From Hyphomicrobiales bacterium (GTDB lineage Bacteria; Pseudomonadota; Alphaproteobacteria; Rhizobiales; Methyloligellaceae), in assembly GCA_003228955.1 (NCBI GenBank), contig QIGN01000163.1, forward strand, positions 1 through 43,891: a stretch of DNA of 43,891 nucleotides, given 5' to 3'. This document shows, in pieces, positions 9,013-17,696 of this stretch (position 1 is the stretch's first letter; the number at the start of each line of letters is the position of its first letter). Under the pieces are notes generated by a model. That model was not told the DNA's origin, did not search any database, and saw only the letters and a list, made by a program, of their open reading frames with translations. The position numbers were made by a program, and so were the translations under genes.

Positions 9013-9798
9013 ATGCCGCGACCCAATGCGCGCATGTCGGAAACCGGACAATCAGACGCGGGCGCGAGCGCCACGCTCGATGAAGCGGAAGTCGCGCGTT
9101 TCGCCGCCATGGCGGGCGAGTGGTGGGACCCAAAGGGGAAATTCCGCCCGCTTCACGCACTCACGCCGGTGCGCCTCACCTTCATACGCGACCAGCTCTG
9201 CGCCCATTTCGGACGCGACGCGAATGCGGTGCGCTCCCTTGAAGGCCTGAGTATTGCCGACATCGGCTGCGGCGGCGGACTGATATGCGAGCCTCTGGCG
9301 CGTCTGGGCGCTTCGGTCACCGGTCTCGACCCCGCAGCAGACAGCATCGCCGCCGCGCGCGCGCACGCGCGCGACCAAGGCCTGAACATCGATTACCGCG
9401 CGGAGCGCGCCGAAACGCTGGTTGATGCGGGAGAGGTTTTCGATGCGGTGCTGGCCATGGAGGTAATCGAGCACGTGCCCGATGTGCCCGCATTCATTCA
9501 TGTCGCGGCGCGTCTTGCGCGCCCGGGAGGGCTGGTCCTGCTTTCGACCATAAACCGCACCGTCAAATCCTATGCGCTGGCCATTGTCGGCGCGGAGTAT
9601 GTCCTGCGCTGGCTGCCCGCTGGCACCCACCGCTGGGACCGTTTCGTGACGCCAAACGAACTTGGCGACGCCTGCTCAAAGGCGGGCCTTGAGGAAGTGG
9701 AGCGCAAGGGCATGGTGTTCAACCCGCTGGCCGGCGACTGGCGGCTGGCGCGCGACACGGACGTAAATTATCTGATGTCGGCGGCGCGGCCAGAGTAG
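9013..9798 (+). CDS. ubiG: Ubiquinone biosynthesis O-methyltransferase UbiG
   Basis: It performs the two SAM-dependent O-methylations of ubiquinone synthesis at the membrane surface. The product is about 261 aa. The N-terminal signature FAAMAGEWWDPKGKFRPLHALTPVRLTFI is diagnostic of UbiG/Coq3. The SAM motif is LSIADIGCGGGLICEPLARLGASVTGLDPA, and the post-motif LAMEVIEHVPD and GLVLLSTINRTVKS also match. Starts at TTG 8998, ATG 9013 and ATG 9034 are all in frame; none has a strong Shine-Dalgarno, and I chose the first ATG. It is divergent from lysC, the usual alphaproteobacterial pairing. Confidence 0.95.
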   Translation: MPRPNARMSETGQSDAGASATLDEAEVARFAAMAGEWWDPKGKFRPLHALTPVRLTFIRDQLCAHFGRDANAVRSLEGLSIADIGCGGGLICEPLARLGASVTGLDPAADSIAAARAHARDQGLNIDYRAERAETLVDAGEVFDAVLAMEVIEHVPDVPAFIHVAARLARPGGLVLLSTINRTVKSYALAIVGAEYVLRWLPAGTHRWDRFVTPNELGDACSKAGLEEVERKGMVFNPLAGDWRLARDTDVNYLMSAARPE

Positions 9799-9817
9799 CG
9801 TCTGTCCGTAGCGCAGG

Positions 9818-9898
9818 CCCGGGCACCCGCTCCCCCTTGCCCAGCCACCCCGTAATGGGTCCCTTGGGGTGGTTCTGTATGATCGGGAAATGCTCTAG
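9818..9898. repeat. Partial copy of the dispersed palindromic repeat plus a CTAGAGC-type end
   Basis: Bases 9818-9874 match 32644-32700 at about 86 percent by eye over 57 bp, including the CCACCCC / GGGGTGG core around a 14-nt loop. Beyond the core the right arm is not palindromic here. It continues into GTATGATCGGGAAATGCTCTAG, whose complement (CTAGAGCATTTCCCGATCA) is a familiar end of intergenic palindromes in Hyphomicrobiales. The CTAG at 9895-9898 contains the TAG stop of the leftward DUF937 gene. The element fills the convergent gap after ubiG and could serve both transcripts as a weak terminator. Confidence 0.6.
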
Positions 9899-10560
9899 CG
9901 GCGTCCGCCCAGTATGGATTCGAAGATATCGTCCATGGCCGATCCGTCGCCGTCCGCGTCGAACATCGAGCCGAAGATGTCGGCGCCGCGCGTCGGCATG
10001 TTGCCGGGCGCATTCGGTGTTCTTGAATCCAGCGGCGTGCCGCTCAGGATGTCCGAGAGCGGCCCGAAAGGATCGTTGCCCTGCTGCGGGCGCGGCGCGC
10101 TCTGGCCGCCGCCCAGAACCTGCCCGAGAATATCGCCAAGCGGGTTCTGGCCGTTCTTGAACAGCGCGCCCATGACCATCGAGGCGATATAGGGCAGCAT
10201 GGCTTTGAGAATATCGGAGCCGATGCCGGTCTGCTGCGCGGCGCGGTCGGCCACCGCGCGGCTCACATCCTTGGAGCCGAACAGGTTGCCAAGAATATTA
10301 TCGCCATCGGTTCTCGCACCGTCGTCGTTGAAGATATTACCATTATCGTTATAGCGGGCGTGCCGGCCGCCTCCCAGTGCGCCCAGCAATGCGCCCAGAC
10401 CCTCGCTGGTCTCGGTGTTGCGCTTCAATCCGGAGGAAAACGCCGGGAGAAGATTGCGCAGCGCCGCCGCGCTTTGCTGTTCGTCAAGGCCGAAACGCTG
10501 GCCCAGATTCGCCATTGCCTGGCCGCCCTGGGCGGCGGAAATCATGTCGTAAAGATTCAT
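9895..10560 (-). CDS. DUF937 domain-containing protein
   Basis: The product is about 221 aa from MNLYDMISAAQGGQAMANLGQRFGLDEQQSAAALRNLLPAFSSGLKRN, which is the typical DUF937 opening. The central part (DILKAMLPYIASMVMGALFKNG) is a second conserved DUF937 segment. The C-terminal third is Gly/Asn/Pro/Asp-rich and probably disordered. No signal peptide or enzymatic motif is visible; family function is unknown. I chose ATG 10560, with AGGACC upstream, because the longer frame to 10623 adds non-homologous residues. It converges on ubiG, with the dispersed repeat between. Confidence 0.85.
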   Translation of the reverse strand: MNLYDMISAAQGGQAMANLGQRFGLDEQQSAAALRNLLPAFSSGLKRNTETSEGLGALLGALGGGRHARYNDNGNIFNDDGARTDGDNILGNLFGSKDVSRAVADRAAQQTGIGSDILKAMLPYIASMVMGALFKNGQNPLGDILGQVLGGGQSAPRPQQGNDPFGPLSDILSGTPLDSRTPNAPGNMPTRGADIFGSMFDADGDGSAMDDIFESILGGRR

Positions 10561-10665
10561 TGGTTTGGTCCTGCTTTCTGTCCCGGCAAATCCCGGTTCG
10601 CCGGAAAATTTCCGGGCGATCATAGTCCCATTCCGGGAGCAAGAAAAATATTTTGAGGCCTGACC

Positions 10666-11112
10666 CTAAATGGAGGACGCCTCGCCCGCCATGGCGGCGT
10701 CCCATTGCCGCCACTCGTAAACGACCGCCGCCGCGGCGATAACCACGCCAAAAGCCGCGACATAAATTCGAATCGGTTCAAAATAGGTGAGCAGCAATTC
10801 GCTGCCGAAAACCAGCAGCAGGATCTGGTTGCAGACCGGGCAGGCGATGCCCACGAACCCGATCACACCTCCGGTTCCGATCGTCTTGTTGGAACAGAAG
10901 GGGCGGCGGATCGCCACATAGAGGCCGGTCAGCAGCGCGAGCGCGGCCAGCAGGAATATCTCCCAGCCCCCCGCAGGCGTCATCCGGATGAAAAACGGAT
11001 TTTCCCAGACGGCGGCGACCGTTCCGAGCAAAACAAACGCCGCCACCGCGACGCCCAGGCCGGTGCCCGCCTGTTTGAAGCTGATCTGCTGAATGTATTC
11101 GCCTGCCGGCAT
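10666..11112 (-). CDS. Small membrane protein with CPVCN motif
   Basis: The 148-aa product has about four membrane helices (about 18-38, 50-68, 83-107, 115-133). A cysteine-containing loop, RRPFCSNKT (Cys73), is followed at the start of the third helix by GIACPVCNQI (Cys91 and Cys94), a thioredoxin- or metal-site-like CxxC. I know similar CPVCN-bearing membrane proteins, mostly from actinobacteria, without an assigned function. It starts 18 bp after the ferric-reductase-like gene with a GGGGGAGAT ribosome-binding site, so the two form an operon. Thiol redox, metal or heme handling for its partner is plausible inference. Confidence 0.65.
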   Translation of the reverse strand: MPAGEYIQQISFKQAGTGLGVAVAAFVLLGTVAAVWENPFFIRMTPAGGWEIFLLAALALLTGLYVAIRRPFCSNKTIGTGGVIGFVGIACPVCNQILLLVFGSELLLTYFEPIRIYVAAFGVVIAAAAVVYEWRQWDAAMAGEASSI

Positions 11113-11130
11113 ATCTCCCCCTTCAGGTCT

Positions 11131-11928
11131 TCAGCGCGACAGCGTGAACTGGGCCGGTGGAGCAACGGAGCCTTCACCCGAGTCCCACGAGTCCGATTTG
11201 CGCCCTGATTTGCGTTTCAGTCTCCAGGTCTTCACGAAGGCGGCAAACTGAAGCAGGGAAACGAACAGGATCAGCCCGACAAAGGGCCACTGCGCCCAGT
11301 TCGGATCCGGTGTGTTCCGGTGATAGTCCAGAAAGTTCATATAGAGGAAATACGCCGTGTGAATGACAATCAGCATCCACAGGACATAGGCGCTCTGCTG
11401 AAGGAATTTCCAGACCGGCCCGCCGAGCACCCGCTGGCTCCAGTCGTTGGAGGCGAGCGCCAGGACAATACTGTAAAGCAGAGCGACGATGCCGATCACG
11501 TTGGCCAATCCAAACCCGTGCTTGACCATGACGTAAGTGCCCTTCAGCGGGTGGTATTCGAAGCCGAAAAGCCGCGCCAGGTCCCAGTCGACCCAGCCGA
11601 CAAGAATGATGGCCGTATGGATAATCGCCAGCAGGACGCCGTAGATGCCAATCTCCCGCCGCCAGGGGATGGCTTTGCGGAATATCGCCGACAGGCGGGC
11701 CAGCGGCCCAATGGACATGGATATGGCGACCAGTATCACGCTCATGTCGCCGATCGCCCTGTTCCAGCGGTGCATATCAGACCATTGCGCGCGCGATTCC
11801 AGGAATGCGTATGTCCCGAGGACGGAAATAAGCAGCACGAGAAAGTGCCGGGATTTCCACCCCAGGCTCCATCGTCTCTTGGGCTTGCCTGAAATTCCGG
11901 AAGATTCGTTGCTAACCGTCTGGCTCAT
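11131..11928 (-). CDS. Ferric reductase-like transmembrane heme protein
   Basis: The 265-aa product has a cytoplasmic basic N terminus (KRRWSLGWKSRHF) and about six to seven membrane helices. Histidines lie within or near helices at His104 (AIIHTAII), His137 (VMVKHGFGLANVIG) and His190 (LIVIHTAYFLY), the layout expected of b-heme ligands in the ferric-reductase-like / MsrQ superfamily. There is no FAD or NAD domain, so electrons must come from a partner. It heads a two-gene operon with the CPVCN protein. The ribosome-binding site is GAGGTACA. A tandem operator-like repeat lies 56-108 bp upstream. It is not next to msrP, so assignment as MsrQ is not supported. Confidence 0.75.
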   Translation of the reverse strand: MSQTVSNESSGISGKPKRRWSLGWKSRHFLVLLISVLGTYAFLESRAQWSDMHRWNRAIGDMSVILVAISMSIGPLARLSAIFRKAIPWRREIGIYGVLLAIIHTAIILVGWVDWDLARLFGFEYHPLKGTYVMVKHGFGLANVIGIVALLYSIVLALASNDWSQRVLGGPVWKFLQQSAYVLWMLIVIHTAYFLYMNFLDYHRNTPDPNWAQWPFVGLILFVSLLQFAAFVKTWRLKRKSGRKSDSWDSGEGSVAPPAQFTLSR

Positions 11929-11983
11929 TGTACCTCGCGCTCAGAAAAATATCGTTCTTTTACCGCTGTTCCGCGCCCGTTGT

Positions 11984-12036
11984 GCAACTATGTATGGCGA
12001 TACTGTGGCTTGCAATTATGTATAGCGACATTGTGA
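11984..12036. promoter_or_regulatory. Tandem direct repeat upstream of heme-protein operon
   Basis: Two 25-bp units, 11984-12008 and 12012-12036, share 20 positions; all five differences are transitions. The core is TATGTATRGCGA, and the units start 28 bp apart. They lie in an AT-rich 165-bp gap just upstream of the leftward gene starting at 11928. On the minus strand the unit contains CGCTATACAT or CGCCATACAT, which could include a -10 element. A binding site for a regulator of the operon is the simplest reading. Confidence 0.4.
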
Positions 12037-12093
12037 TTGAGTTACTGACCCTCAATAATACCACAGATAAGCGCGGCTTTGCCTTAATTCCGC

Positions 12094-13365
12094 TCACGAT
12101 CCCTTCTCTCTGGCGATTCTGAGCGATGTGATTTTGTTGCGGTGGCGGCGCAGCACCTCGAAACGGAAGCCATCGAATGAAAAGGTCTGGCCCGGCTGCG
12201 GGATGGTCTGTGCCTTGTGAATCACGAGGCCCGCAACGGTGGTGGCCTCGTCTTCCGGCAATTCCCAGTCCTTGGCGCGGTTCAGATCGCGCGTCGGCAC
12301 GGAACCTTCGACCTGTACGCTGCCGTCCGGCATCGGCCGTATGCCGCTCTCCAGCTCGTCATGCTCATCGGTGATCTGTCCGACGATTTCCTCCAGTATG
12401 TCCTCCAGCGTCACCAGCCCCTGCACCTCGCCATACTCGTCCACGACCAGGGCGAAATGACTCTTGCGGCGCAGGAACGCATTGAGCTGCGCCCTGAGCG
12501 AGGTCGTATCGGGCACGAACCAGGGCGCGGTCGCGAGCGCCGGCACATCCAGCTTCGACAAATCCTCCCCCGCTTCGCGCACCGCCTTCAGCAGCGTCTT
12601 GGCGTGCAGGATGCCGACGATGTTTTCCGGCTCTCCGCGCCACAGAGGCAGGCGCGTATAGGGGCTGCCCAGCGCCTGGTCGACAATCTCGCCCGGGCTG
12701 TCATCCGCATTGATGGCGTGCATCCTGGTACGGTGGATCATAACGTCCTCGACCTCCATATCCGTCAGGTCAAGCACGCCGTCGAGCATGTCCCGGTCGT
12801 GTTTGATGAGCGCGCGGTCCCTGTGATGGAGTTCGATTGAACTGCGCAGCTCGTCATGGGCCGATAGAACCGCGGCATCCTCCCCGACCCTGGGTCCGAA
12901 CAGGCGGAAAAAGAGGCGCACTATCATCTGGACCGCATATGTCACCGGCCCCAGCAACGCGACAATCAGTGCGATGACTGGCGCCACCGCCAGCGCGGCG
13001 CGTTCGGGATTGGTTATGGCGTAGGTCTTCGGCATGACTTCACCGAAAACGAGCACCAGCGCCGTCATGGTGAGCGTTGCATAGACGATACCGGCCTCGC
13101 CGAAGACGGCCAGGAACAGGCTCGTCGCCAGCGCGGAGGCGAGAATATTCACCAGATTGTTGCCGAGCAGAATAGCGCCGATCAGCTTCTCCGGCTTGTC
13201 CCTGAGCGCGTTCACCAGCCCGGCGCGTTCCGAGCCTTCCTGCGCCAGCGCGTGCATACGCGCGCGCGACGCGGCGGTCAGCGCCGTTTCCGAGCCGGAA
13301 AAGAACGCCGAGATAATGACGAGCACGCATATGGTGCCGAGAAGAAGAGCAAGTCCGAGGGTCAT
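12094..13365 (-). CDS. CNNM/CorC family transporter-like protein (HlyC/CorC)
   Basis: The 423-aa membrane protein has an N-terminal DUF21/CNNM domain with four helices (about 1-170, including FFSGSETALTAASRARM and LLGNNLVNILASALAT). Two CBS domains follow (about 205-330, with VMIHRTRMHAI and SHFALVVDEYGEVQGLVTLEDILEEIVG). A C-terminal CorC_HlyC domain (about 345-420) ends with FSFDGFRFEVLRRHRNKITSLRI. The family is linked to Mg/Co efflux or resistance; older hemolysin labels are misleading. Its ATG overlaps the aroB stop (ATGA), so it is translationally coupled to aroB, an arrangement common in alphaproteobacteria. Confidence 0.92.
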   Translation of the reverse strand: MTLGLALLLGTICVLVIISAFFSGSETALTAASRARMHALAQEGSERAGLVNALRDKPEKLIGAILLGNNLVNILASALATSLFLAVFGEAGIVYATLTMTALVLVFGEVMPKTYAITNPERAALAVAPVIALIVALLGPVTYAVQMIVRLFFRLFGPRVGEDAAVLSAHDELRSSIELHHRDRALIKHDRDMLDGVLDLTDMEVEDVMIHRTRMHAINADDSPGEIVDQALGSPYTRLPLWRGEPENIVGILHAKTLLKAVREAGEDLSKLDVPALATAPWFVPDTTSLRAQLNAFLRRKSHFALVVDEYGEVQGLVTLEDILEEIVGQITDEHDELESGIRPMPDGSVQVEGSVPTRDLNRAKDWELPEDEATTVAGLVIHKAQTIPQPGQTFSFDGFRFEVLRRHRNKITSLRIAREKGS

Positions 13366-14510
13366 TTTCCGCTACATTTTCGCGCGAGAAACCGTTGCAT
13401 GTTTTCCATATCCACACCGCTCTCGATGAAAGCTTCGCCGATACCGCGCACCAGTATAAAGGCGGGCACGCCGCCGCTGACCTTTTTGTCCTGGGCCATA
13501 AGATCCATGAGCGCGCCCGGTGAGGGAGTGTCCCCCGGTATCTGGCTGATTTCAACCGGCAGCCCCGCGGCCCTGAAATGGGCGATCGCGCGCCCGGCGT
13601 CCTGTCCGCCGCACAGCCCGGCCTCATTGGAATATTCAAAAGCCAGCGCCATGCCTATGGAAATGGCCTCGCCATGCAGCAGGCGGCCGGAGTAACCGGC
13701 AAAGCCCTCCAGGGCGTGACCGAATGTATGGCCCAGATTGAGCAGCGCACGCCTGCCCGATTCGCGCTCGTCCTCGGCGACAATCGCGGCCTTCGCGCGG
13801 CAGCTGGTCTCGATGGCCCGCGCGAGTTCCGGCCCGCGCTCGAAGATGGCGGCGCGCGATTTTTCCAGCCAGTTGAAAAATTCAATATCGCCGAGCAACC
13901 CGTATTTGACAATTTCCGCATAGCCGGCGCGGAATTGCCGCTCAGGCAGACTCGCCAGCAGATCGGTGTCGGTAATCACCAGACGGGGCTGATGGAAGGT
14001 TCCGACGAGGTTCTTGCCCTGAGCCGTGTTTATGCCGGTTTTTCCGCCGACCGATGAATCGACCTGCGCCAGCAGCGATGTGGGAATCTGAACAAGGCTC
14101 ACGCCGCGGCGCAGAATACTCGCCGCGAAGCCCGCGATGTCGCCCACGACACCGCCGCCGAAGGCAATGACAACATCGCCGCGCTCGATGCCCGCCGCCA
14201 GCAGGCGCTCGCACAGCGGAGCGAGCTCGGAGAAACTCTTGGTTGTTTCGCCCGGTTTCAGCGAGATCGTGCCGGCGTGAGGGCAATTGGCATCCAGGGC
14301 GCCCAAAAGCGTATCGAGATGGGCCTCCGCGACATTTTCATCCGTAACGATGGCGCATTTGACCGCACCGAGCCGTTTGGAGATCAGGGCGCCGGATTGG
14401 GCCAGCAGTCCGCCGCCAATTACGATGTCATAGCTGCGCGTGCCGAGTCCGAGCGTTACTATGTGTGCATCCGCGCTCAATACGTCCTGCATTCCTGGGT
14501 TCGCGTCCAT
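13362..14510 (-). CDS. aroB: 3-dehydroquinate synthase
   Basis: This NAD- and metal-dependent enzyme converts DAHP to 3-dehydroquinate in the shikimate pathway. The product is about 382 aa. Features are VTDENVAEAHL, a nucleotide site FGGGVVGDIAGFAASILRRGVSLVQIPTSLLAQVDSSVGGKTGIN, and metal-ligand regions NLGHTFGHALE and LLHGEAISIGMA. I chose ATG 14510 because AGAGG lies upstream; the frame to 14546 adds twelve non-homologous residues with no ribosome-binding site. It follows aroK and is coupled to the CorC-family gene downstream. Confidence 0.96.
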   Translation of the reverse strand: MDANPGMQDVLSADAHIVTLGLGTRSYDIVIGGGLLAQSGALISKRLGAVKCAIVTDENVAEAHLDTLLGALDANCPHAGTISLKPGETTKSFSELAPLCERLLAAGIERGDVVIAFGGGVVGDIAGFAASILRRGVSLVQIPTSLLAQVDSSVGGKTGINTAQGKNLVGTFHQPRLVITDTDLLASLPERQFRAGYAEIVKYGLLGDIEFFNWLEKSRAAIFERGPELARAIETSCRAKAAIVAEDERESGRRALLNLGHTFGHALEGFAGYSGRLLHGEAISIGMALAFEYSNEAGLCGGQDAGRAIAHFRAAGLPVEISQIPGDTPSPGALMDLMAQDKKVSGGVPAFILVRGIGEAFIESGVDMENMQRFLARKCSGK

Positions 14511-14520
14511 TGGGGCCGCG

Positions 14521-15141
14521 TTAGCCTCTCGCCTTCTGGCCGTCATCGGCGGGCAGCGCCGGGCAGTTGGCCAATGCGTCTATGATTTCACCGACGATCA
14601 CCTCATGCGGCACATCGCGGCTTACGGTGGTGATGTTCGCGCTTTCATAGACCGGGTAGCGCTCATCCATCAAGCGCTTCATAACCTCTTTCGGGTCGCC
14701 CGTCTTGAGCAGCGGCCGGTGGTCTCTGCGGCCCACCCGTTCCAGAAGGATTTTCAGATCGGCCTTGAGCCAAATGGAAATACCATGCTTTGCGACCGCA
14801 ATCCGCGTCTGTTCATCCATATAGGCGCCCCCACCGGTCGCGAGCACCTGCGGCCCCCCCTTCAGCAACCGGGCGATTACCTTGCGTTCGCCGTCGCGGA
14901 AGTGGGTCTCGCCGTGATCGGCGAAAAAATCGGAGATGCTTTTGCCCGCGGCGCGCTCGATTTCCGTATCCGCGTCAACAAAGCCGACGTTGAGTTGCTT
15001 GGCCAGTCTGCGCCCGATCGCGGTCTTGCCAGCCCCCATAAGGCCGATCAGGACAAGACTTCGCATCCCGAGGTTCGCACGGATCAATTTTGACTTGGCG
15101 TCTTTGTCTGCGCGCTTGCGTGTTTGAGCCCTGGACGGCAT
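14521..15141 (-). CDS. aroK: Shikimate kinase
   Basis: It phosphorylates shikimate with ATP. The product is about 206 aa from ATG 15141 (GAGAGA upstream). The Walker A motif is LIGLMGAGKTAIG (about 31-43). Shikimate-binding residues appear in FVDADTEIERAAG and FRDGERKVIARLL, with GGGAYMDEQTR and the lid RPLL. A basic extension of about 25 residues precedes the core, as in several alphaproteobacterial enzymes. It precedes aroB, with about 10 bp between its TAA stop and the aroB start. Confidence 0.95.
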   Translation of the reverse strand: MPSRAQTRKRADKDAKSKLIRANLGMRSLVLIGLMGAGKTAIGRRLAKQLNVGFVDADTEIERAAGKSISDFFADHGETHFRDGERKVIARLLKGGPQVLATGGGAYMDEQTRIAVAKHGISIWLKADLKILLERVGRRDHRPLLKTGDPKEVMKRLMDERYPVYESANITTVSRDVPHEVIVGEIIDALANCPALPADDGQKARG

Positions 15142-15348
15142 TATGAAATGTCTCTCATCTCCCATGCGGCCCAATACGTGTTGCGAGGCGACCGCAAGGT
15201 CTTTTACTTTGCCAATCCGAGGATGCCTATCGAAATTGCGCAACGGAAGAGGCGGCGATACCGGTTTAGACGCGGCGTAAACAGAATGTGCCCGGATGAT
15301 GTTAGGAAACATGCGGCGATGAAACACTAGAGTCCGGACCCCAAATAT

Positions 15349-15495
15349 ATGCCAAGCCTTATTCGATTAATTGTGGTTCTTGGGGTGCTTGCGGGAATTG
15401 CAGGCGGCACCCTTTACACGCTGGCGGTTTATTTCGAGCCGGAGCCCAAGGAAATCAGCACTCCGATACGGAACCTCGAGTTGAAGAAGAGGTGA
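15349..15495 (+). CDS. Small single-pass membrane protein upstream of xerD
   Basis: This 48-residue frame begins MPSLIRLIVVLGVLAGIAGGTLYTLAVYF, a single membrane helix. A short soluble tail follows with FEPEPKEISTPI and ends NLELKKR. I recognise the pattern (helix, then FEPxPKEIxxxI) from a conserved alphaproteobacterial small protein encoded between aroK and xerD; its function is unknown. Codon use looks coding. No clear Shine-Dalgarno is seen, since GGACCCC precedes the ATG. It ends 41 bp before the xerD start, so the two may be cotranscribed. Confidence 0.75.
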   Translation: MPSLIRLIVVLGVLAGIAGGTLYTLAVYFEPEPKEISTPIRNLELKKR

Positions 15496-15536
15496 TTTGA
15501 GTCGGTGTGCGCCGTGGGGCAGGAGCAAGCCCGCAA

Positions 15537-16481
15537 ATGAGAGAACCCGGTTCACAGCTTGAGCCCTTCCTTGAAATGCTGAGCGCGGAGCGCGGGGCGG
15601 CGCGCAATACGCTGGAAGCCTACCGGCGCGATCTGGAAGATTTTCTGAAACTGGTCAGATCGCGCGGCCGTGACGCGCTGTGCGCCGATGGCGGCGATAT
15701 CGTGGCCTATCTGGAGGAATTGGCCCGGCGCGGCCTCGCCGCGTCGTCGCGGGCGCGAAAGCTTTCCGCCATACGCCAGTTTTTCCGTTTCCTCTTCGCT
15801 GAAGGATTGCGCGGCGATGATCCCGCGGCGTCCATCGACAGCCCCAAGCCGGGGCGGCCCCTGCCAAAGGTGCTGAGCATCGACGATGTGGACGCGCTTT
15901 TGAATTGCGCGCGGAAGCGTGCCTCCACGGCCAGGGGCATCCGCCTGCTCAAGGCGCTGCGGCTGCATTGCCTGATGGAGGTGCTCTATGCCTCGGGACT
16001 GCGCGTCAGCGAGCTTGTCTCGCTGGCGCGCGGCGCCATGACGCCGGGCGAGCGCGTCATCTTGGTGCGCGGAAAAGGCGGCCGTGAGCGCCTGGTTCCG
16101 CTGACCGAAAAGGCCTGCGCCGCGCATCTGGCCTATGCGCGCGAGCTTGCGCTTGCCGGCGGGGCGGATGCCAGATCGCGCTGGCTCTTTCCCTCGCGCG
16201 CGCGTCAGGGGCATCTCACGCGCCAGCGTTTCACCCAGGAACTGAAGGAATTGGCGCGCGAGGCCGGTCTGGACGCGGAGCGCGTCTCGCCGCACGTGCT
16301 GCGCCATGCCTTCGCCAGCCACCTGCTCGAGCGCGGCGCGGATCTGAAATCCGTTCAACAGTTGCTCGGACATGCCGATATTTCAACGACGCAAATCTAT
16401 ACCCATGTGCTGGAGGAGCGCCTTCGTACGCTTGTGCACCAGCATCATCCGCTGGCCCGGCCCGGCACCCCAAAAGCGTAA
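15537..16481 (+). CDS. xerD: Tyrosine recombinase XerD
   Basis: XerD resolves chromosome dimers at dif together with XerC. The product is about 314 aa from ATG 15537 (AGGAGC upstream); a GTG at 15507 is possible. It has a SAM-like N-terminal core-binding domain (about 5-95) and a catalytic domain with Arg156 (ASGLRVSEL), Lys180 (RGKGGRER), His253 and Arg256 ([12 protein letters not shown]), His279 ([11 protein letters not shown]) and the nucleophile Tyr288 (IYTHV). Length and context (aroK divergent, accA downstream) fit the housekeeping recombinase, not a mobile integrase. Confidence 0.93.
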   Translation: MREPGSQLEPFLEMLSAERGAARNTLEAYRRDLEDFLKLVRSRGRDALCADGGDIVAYLEELARRGLAASSRARKLSAIRQFFRFLFAEGLRGDDPAASIDSPKPGRPLPKVLSIDDVDALLNCARKRASTARGIRLLKALRLHCLMEVLYASGLRVSELVSLARGAMTPGERVILVRGKGGRERLVPLTEKACAAHLAYARELALAGGADARSRWLFPSRARQGHLTRQRFTQELKELAREAGLDAERVSPHVLRHAFASHLLERGADLKSVQQLLGHADISTTQIYTHVLEERLRTLVHQHHPLARPGTPKA

Positions 16482-16637
16482 CATCGATATATTTCGGCGG
16501 AAGCGGATTCGCCCCGGAGCCCGTTTACCTTCCCGGGCCATCGAACCGCCACAATTGAATTATGAGTCAACGTCAGGGCAAGACTCGCCTATAGTTCTTT
16601 CGTTCAATTCATCCCACAGGCCGGAAAACAGGCACCC

Positions 16638-17591
16638 ATGCGCACCTATCTCGATTTTGAGAAGCCCATCGCCGAACTTGAAACCAAGGTGGCGGAGTTG
16701 CGCGCGCTGACCGACGACGCCGAAGGGGTGTCGATCACCGACGAGATATCGAAGCTGGAAGCCAAGGCGCATGACGCGCTTCAGGACACCTACGCACAAC
16801 TGAGCCCGTGGCAGAAGACGCAGGTCGCGCGCCACCCCCAGCGGCCCCACTGCGCCGACTATGTGGACGCGCTGCTGGAAGAATTCACGCCGCTGGCGGG
16901 CGATCGCCATTTTGCCGAGGATCATGCGCTGATCAGCGGGCTTGGCCGCTTCCAGGGCCGCCCGGTCATGGTGCTGGGTCAGGAAAAGGGGTCTGATACC
17001 GAAAGCCGCCTGAAACGCAATTTTGGCATGGTGCGGCCCGAAGGCTACCGCAAGGCCATCCGGCTGATGCAGCTTGCCGACCGCTTCAAGGTTCCCGTCA
17101 TAACGCTGGTCGATTCGGCGGGCGCGTATCCGGGCATCGGCGCGGAAGAACGCGGTCAGGCCGAAGCCATCGCGCGCTCCATCGAATGCTGCCTCAATCT
17201 GCGCGTGCCGATTGTCGCGGTGGTAATCGGCGAGGGCGGGTCCGGCGGCGCGGTCGCCATCGCCACCGCCGACCGGGTGATCATGCTGCAGCATTCAATC
17301 TACACGGTGGCCTCGCCCGAAGCCGCCGCCTCGATCCTGTGGCACGATTCGGCGCGGGCCAGGGACGCGGCGACCAACATGAAGATCACCGCCAAGGATT
17401 TGCTCGAATTCGGCGTCATTGATGACATCGTTCCTGAACCGCTCGGCGGCGCCCATCGCGATCCCGGGCGCATGATCATCGACACCGGCGAGGCGCTGGC
17501 CTCGGCGCTTTCGGAATTCGATGGCATGAGCGGAGACGATATTCGCACCGCCCGGCGCAAAAAATATCTCGATATCGGTGAGAAAACTTAG
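16638..17591 (+). CDS. accA: Acetyl-CoA carboxylase carboxyltransferase subunit alpha
   Basis: Together with AccD it transfers carboxyl from biotin to acetyl-CoA, the committed step of fatty acid synthesis. The 317-aa product starts [21 protein letters not shown]. It carries [72 protein letters not shown], and [31 protein letters not shown]. All blocks and the length are standard. The 156-bp gap after xerD probably holds its promoter. Confidence 0.97.
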   Translation: MRTYLDFEKPIAELETKVAELRALTDDAEGVSITDEISKLEAKAHDALQDTYAQLSPWQKTQVARHPQRPHCADYVDALLEEFTPLAGDRHFAEDHALISGLGRFQGRPVMVLGQEKGSDTESRLKRNFGMVRPEGYRKAIRLMQLADRFKVPVITLVDSAGAYPGIGAEERGQAEAIARSIECCLNLRVPIVAVVIGEGGSGGAVAIATADRVIMLQHSIYTVASPEAAASILWHDSARARDAATNMKITAKDLLEFGVIDDIVPEPLGGAHRDPGRMIIDTGEALASALSEFDGMSGDDIRTARRKKYLDIGEKT

Positions 17592-17696
17592 CGCGCGGGT
17601 GGTTTTCGGGGGCATTTGAAAGCCCGGGATTCGCCCGATTCGAAGTCAGACCCGATGACATCGGCCCGCCCCCGGGCGGCCAGAGGAGAGCCTGAT

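Noticed and set aside
11131-11928. MsrQ of the MsrPQ methionine sulfoxide reductase
   Set aside because: No msrP gene is adjacent, and the partner is the CPVCN protein; the superfamily call is as far as the sequence supports.
15537-16481. Tyrosine recombinase as a sign of a mobile island
   Set aside because: Length, motifs and position (aroK / accA neighbourhood) fit housekeeping XerD; no tRNA, att repeats or cargo genes are adjacent.
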